Positions 4,884-6,647 of a DNA stretch of 6,647 nucleotides are shown here, in pieces; position 1 is the stretch's first letter; each line of letters opens with the position of its first letter. Made by a program: the position numbers and the translations under genes. This DNA is from Desulfobacterales bacterium (GTDB lineage Bacteria > Desulfobacterota > Desulfobacteria > Desulfobacterales > C00003060): positions 1,297,773-1,304,419 of the forward strand of contig CP070769.1 in assembly GCA_020347085.1 (NCBI GenBank). Reading direction: 5' to 3'. The notes beneath the pieces are model-generated. The model saw only the letters and a list, made by a program, of their open reading frames with translations. It had not been told where the DNA came from and did not search any database.

Positions 4884-6647
4884 CTAAGTGATTTCAGACT
4901 TTGCGGTAGGGGCCGCTGATACCATCAGTGAGTGCAAGCTCAAGAGAGAAAGCAGCCAGGCCAATGTCGATTTGGCACCCTGGTTTTGATTTGCGCCATC
5001 GGCTGTCAGGCCGTCACAGCACCCTCCCGTTCTATAGTCATAGAGAGGAACGTTCAGATCATTTCGACCCAAGAACCAGTCGAAGCAGCGCCGCGCCACC
5101 TGAGTCCATCTCCTTTCGCCGGTGATTCTATATGCCTCTACACAGGCTTCGATCATGTTCTGGGCCTCAATCGGTTGCTGATCGAATCTGGCCCGCTGAC
5201 CATCTCGCGTAAACCAGCCGTGGTTGCCAATGGGGACGAAATGCCCTTTGGAGTCGGTCTGGATTTGAACAAGCCAGTCCAGGGAACGGAGGCCAGCCGT
5301 AATCATATCTTCTCGGTGAAGCCAGCGACCCGACAAAAGCAGAGCCTGCGGAATCATAGCGTTTGAGTAGCTAACCTCGTCCTCAATCCAGGGCCAGTCA
5401 TCAGTGCCACGTCTTTGAAACTGGTCAAACAAAGCATTTGCCAGGCTCTCACGAACGCGCCGTGCCTCGGTGTCCCCACTGAACCGTTTCAGATAGGCGT
5501 GAATACCTACTAGGCCGAAGGCCCAGGCCCTTGGGGACTTGAAGTGAACCATTGGCTGCAAGGCTCGCTCGAAGATGGTCATGGCTGCTCCGGTCAAGCT
5601 CTCTGATCTGGACAGAGCCACTGCCATACCCAGACCCCAGATTGCACGACCGTGGCAGTCTTCGCTGCCCTGCGCTTCAAGCCACCTTCGGTCATAGCCC
5701 ATAAAGTTACGAAAGCGGTCATTGTCGTCGTTTAAGGCATAGTACAGAAAACCAAAATAACGACAGGCTAAACCCATCAATGCAGTATCGTCAGGTAGCA
5801 ACTCCCGGGCCATCATCACAGCGACTAAAGCCTGCGCGTTGTCATCCGTGCAGTAGCCGTCAGAGCGCTGGGGCACGATAAACTTTGCATGTTGTAGTAT
5901 CCCAACGTCATCGGTCAACAAATTGAGGTGCCTGAGTTTTAGCTGAGGCAGTTCGGGTGGGCTCGCAGAAAGGGTTTTGGTTTGAAATTTAATCCTAGGG
6001 TGCTGTTCGCGTTCATTTTTTGTTTCTATGAAAAGCTCCAGATAGCGTCGAGCCACCTCTTTCCAGATCATGTTTCGGGAGAAGATGTAGGCCCGTTTGC
6101 GCATAGCGTGACGTTCGACCTCATTGTCCAAGAGATCAATCACCTGGTCAGCTAAGGCGTCCGAATCGTGGAACGAAACAATGCGTCCCCTACCATGGTT
6201 GAGCATTTCCTCAGCATACGGGTATGGCGTGGAAATGATGGCCTTGCCATGCCCGAGAGCATAAGCCAGAGTACCAGAAACGGCCTGGTCCGTGTTAAAA
6301 TAAAGCGTTGCATATATGTCAGCAGCTCCAAGGAATTCGCACAGCTCCGTGAGATGTACGAATCTGTTATGAAAGATAAGGTGTTCCTCCACACCTTTTT
6401 CCCTAGCCCGGAGTTGGAGGGAAAGACGGTAAGACTCGCCCTGGTCCCTTATAACATTCGGATGGGTTGCTCCGAGAACAATGTAAGCAGTTTCTGGATG
6501 CTTACTCACAATGGCGGGCAAAGCGTCGATCATGTCCTCAATGTTCTTGCGCGGAGATATCAAACCAAAAGTCAGGATGACTTTTCGTCCCTCCACTCCA
6601 AACTGTTCTTTATAGTAATTAGGATCAACAAAAGGAACGTCCGGGAT
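4884..6647 (-). CDS. GT4 glycosyltransferase fused to a six-hairpin-like domain, 5' end outside window
   Basis: The frame is open to the right edge, so the N-terminal lobe is missing; 587 residues are visible, counted here from the edge. It enters at IPDVPFVDPNYYKEQFG, the usual linker before the donor lobe. The lobe follows: VILTFGLISPRKNIEDMI (23-40), HNRFVHLTELCEFLGAADI, and the donor loop DQAVSGTLAYALGHGKAIIS (120-139) with STPYPYAEEML. GT4 ends near 210. Residues about 235-570 form a separate helical domain with YCTDDNAQAL (265-274), FMGYDRRWLEAQGSEDCHGR (315-334), WPWIEDEVSYSNAMIPQALL (418-437) and IEAQNMIEACVEAYRITG (493-510), resembling six-hairpin (alpha/alpha)6 glycosidase-like proteins. 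The GTG at 6596-6594 is internal, not a true start. The fused domain may bind or trim the glycan product; that is inference. It leads the cluster with GT4 and GH130 genes. Confidence 0.9.
   Translation of the reverse strand: MPDVPFVDPNYYKEQFGVEGRKVILTFGLISPRKNIEDMIDALPAIVSKHPETAYIVLGATHPNVIRDQGESYRLSLQLRAREKGVEEHLIFHNRFVHLTELCEFLGAADIYATLYFNTDQAVSGTLAYALGHGKAIISTPYPYAEEMLNHGRGRIVSFHDSDALADQVIDLLDNEVERHAMRKRAYIFSRNMIWKEVARRYLELFIETKNEREQHPRIKFQTKTLSASPPELPQLKLRHLNLLTDDVGILQHAKFIVPQRSDGYCTDDNAQALVAVMMARELLPDDTALMGLACRYFGFLYYALNDDNDRFRNFMGYDRRWLEAQGSEDCHGRAIWGLGMAVALSRSESLTGAAMTIFERALQPMVHFKSPRAWAFGLVGIHAYLKRFSGDTEARRVRESLANALFDQFQRRGTDDWPWIEDEVSYSNAMIPQALLLSGRWLHREDMITAGLRSLDWLVQIQTDSKGHFVPIGNHGWFTRDGQRARFDQQPIEAQNMIEACVEAYRITGERRWTQVARRCFDWFLGRNDLNVPLYDYRTGGCCDGLTADGANQNQGAKSTLAWLLSLLSLHSLMVSAAPTAKSEIT

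Noticed and set aside
4932..5366. Plus-strand open frame of 144 codons
   Set aside because: It is opposite the six-hairpin-like domain coding region and has no protein-like motifs or ribosome binding site I could support.
6594..6596. GTG as the start of the GT4/six-hairpin gene
   Set aside because: The frame stays open to the window edge and the upstream residues IPDVPFVDPNYYKEQFG match the usual GT4 inter-lobe linker, so the true start is outside the window.

Overview
All convincing genes lie on the minus strand, so the window is transcribed from right to left. It holds two unrelated blocks. Base composition is moderate (about half G+C by eye). The gene content (a SufC/SufB pair of the short two-gene type, a TusA-like sulfur carrier, and a GT4/GH130 sugar cluster) would fit an anaerobic bacterium such as a Desulfobacterota/Syntrophobacterales-like lineage. 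That placement is inference; no rRNA or other firm marker is present.

Right block (about 6647 to 2406), sugar metabolism. The first gene runs off the right edge. It is a GT4 glycosyltransferase fused to a C-terminal helical domain resembling six-hairpin (alpha/alpha)6 enzymes. A second, complete GT4 glycosyltransferase follows 24 bases later with a good ribosome binding site. Next comes about 300 bp holding a short reading frame whose middle looks like the last 40 residues of a third GT4 enzyme, probably a gene remnant. A complete GH130 beta-mannoside phosphorylase-like protein closes the block. Two glycosyltransferases plus a phosphorylase suggest synthesis and recycling of one glycoside or oligosaccharide, probably mannose-containing; the product cannot be read from the sequence.

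Middle (2405 to 1801). A 159 bp gap with a possible promoter precedes a 94-residue protein with a hydrophobic N-terminus and six cysteines, of unknown function. A 161 bp gap follows, carrying a small hairpin and a perfect 7-bp inverted repeat just upstream of the next gene.

Left block (1800 to 1), sulfur/iron-sulfur metabolism. The order is a TusA-like sulfur carrier, an open frame with no normal start codon beginning at the tusA stop, an intact SufC ATPase, and a SufB/SufD-family scaffold gene overlapping sufC. The scaffold gene is recognisable but broken by at least one frameshift and two in-frame stops. Either it is a decayed gene, or the left end of this sequence carries base-calling or assembly errors. 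If intact in the living organism, the block would link a sulfur carrier to a minimal SufBC cluster-assembly machine.

No RNA gene, CRISPR array, insertion sequence or integrase was seen. No stretch longer than 300 bases lacks a gene or gene remnant.
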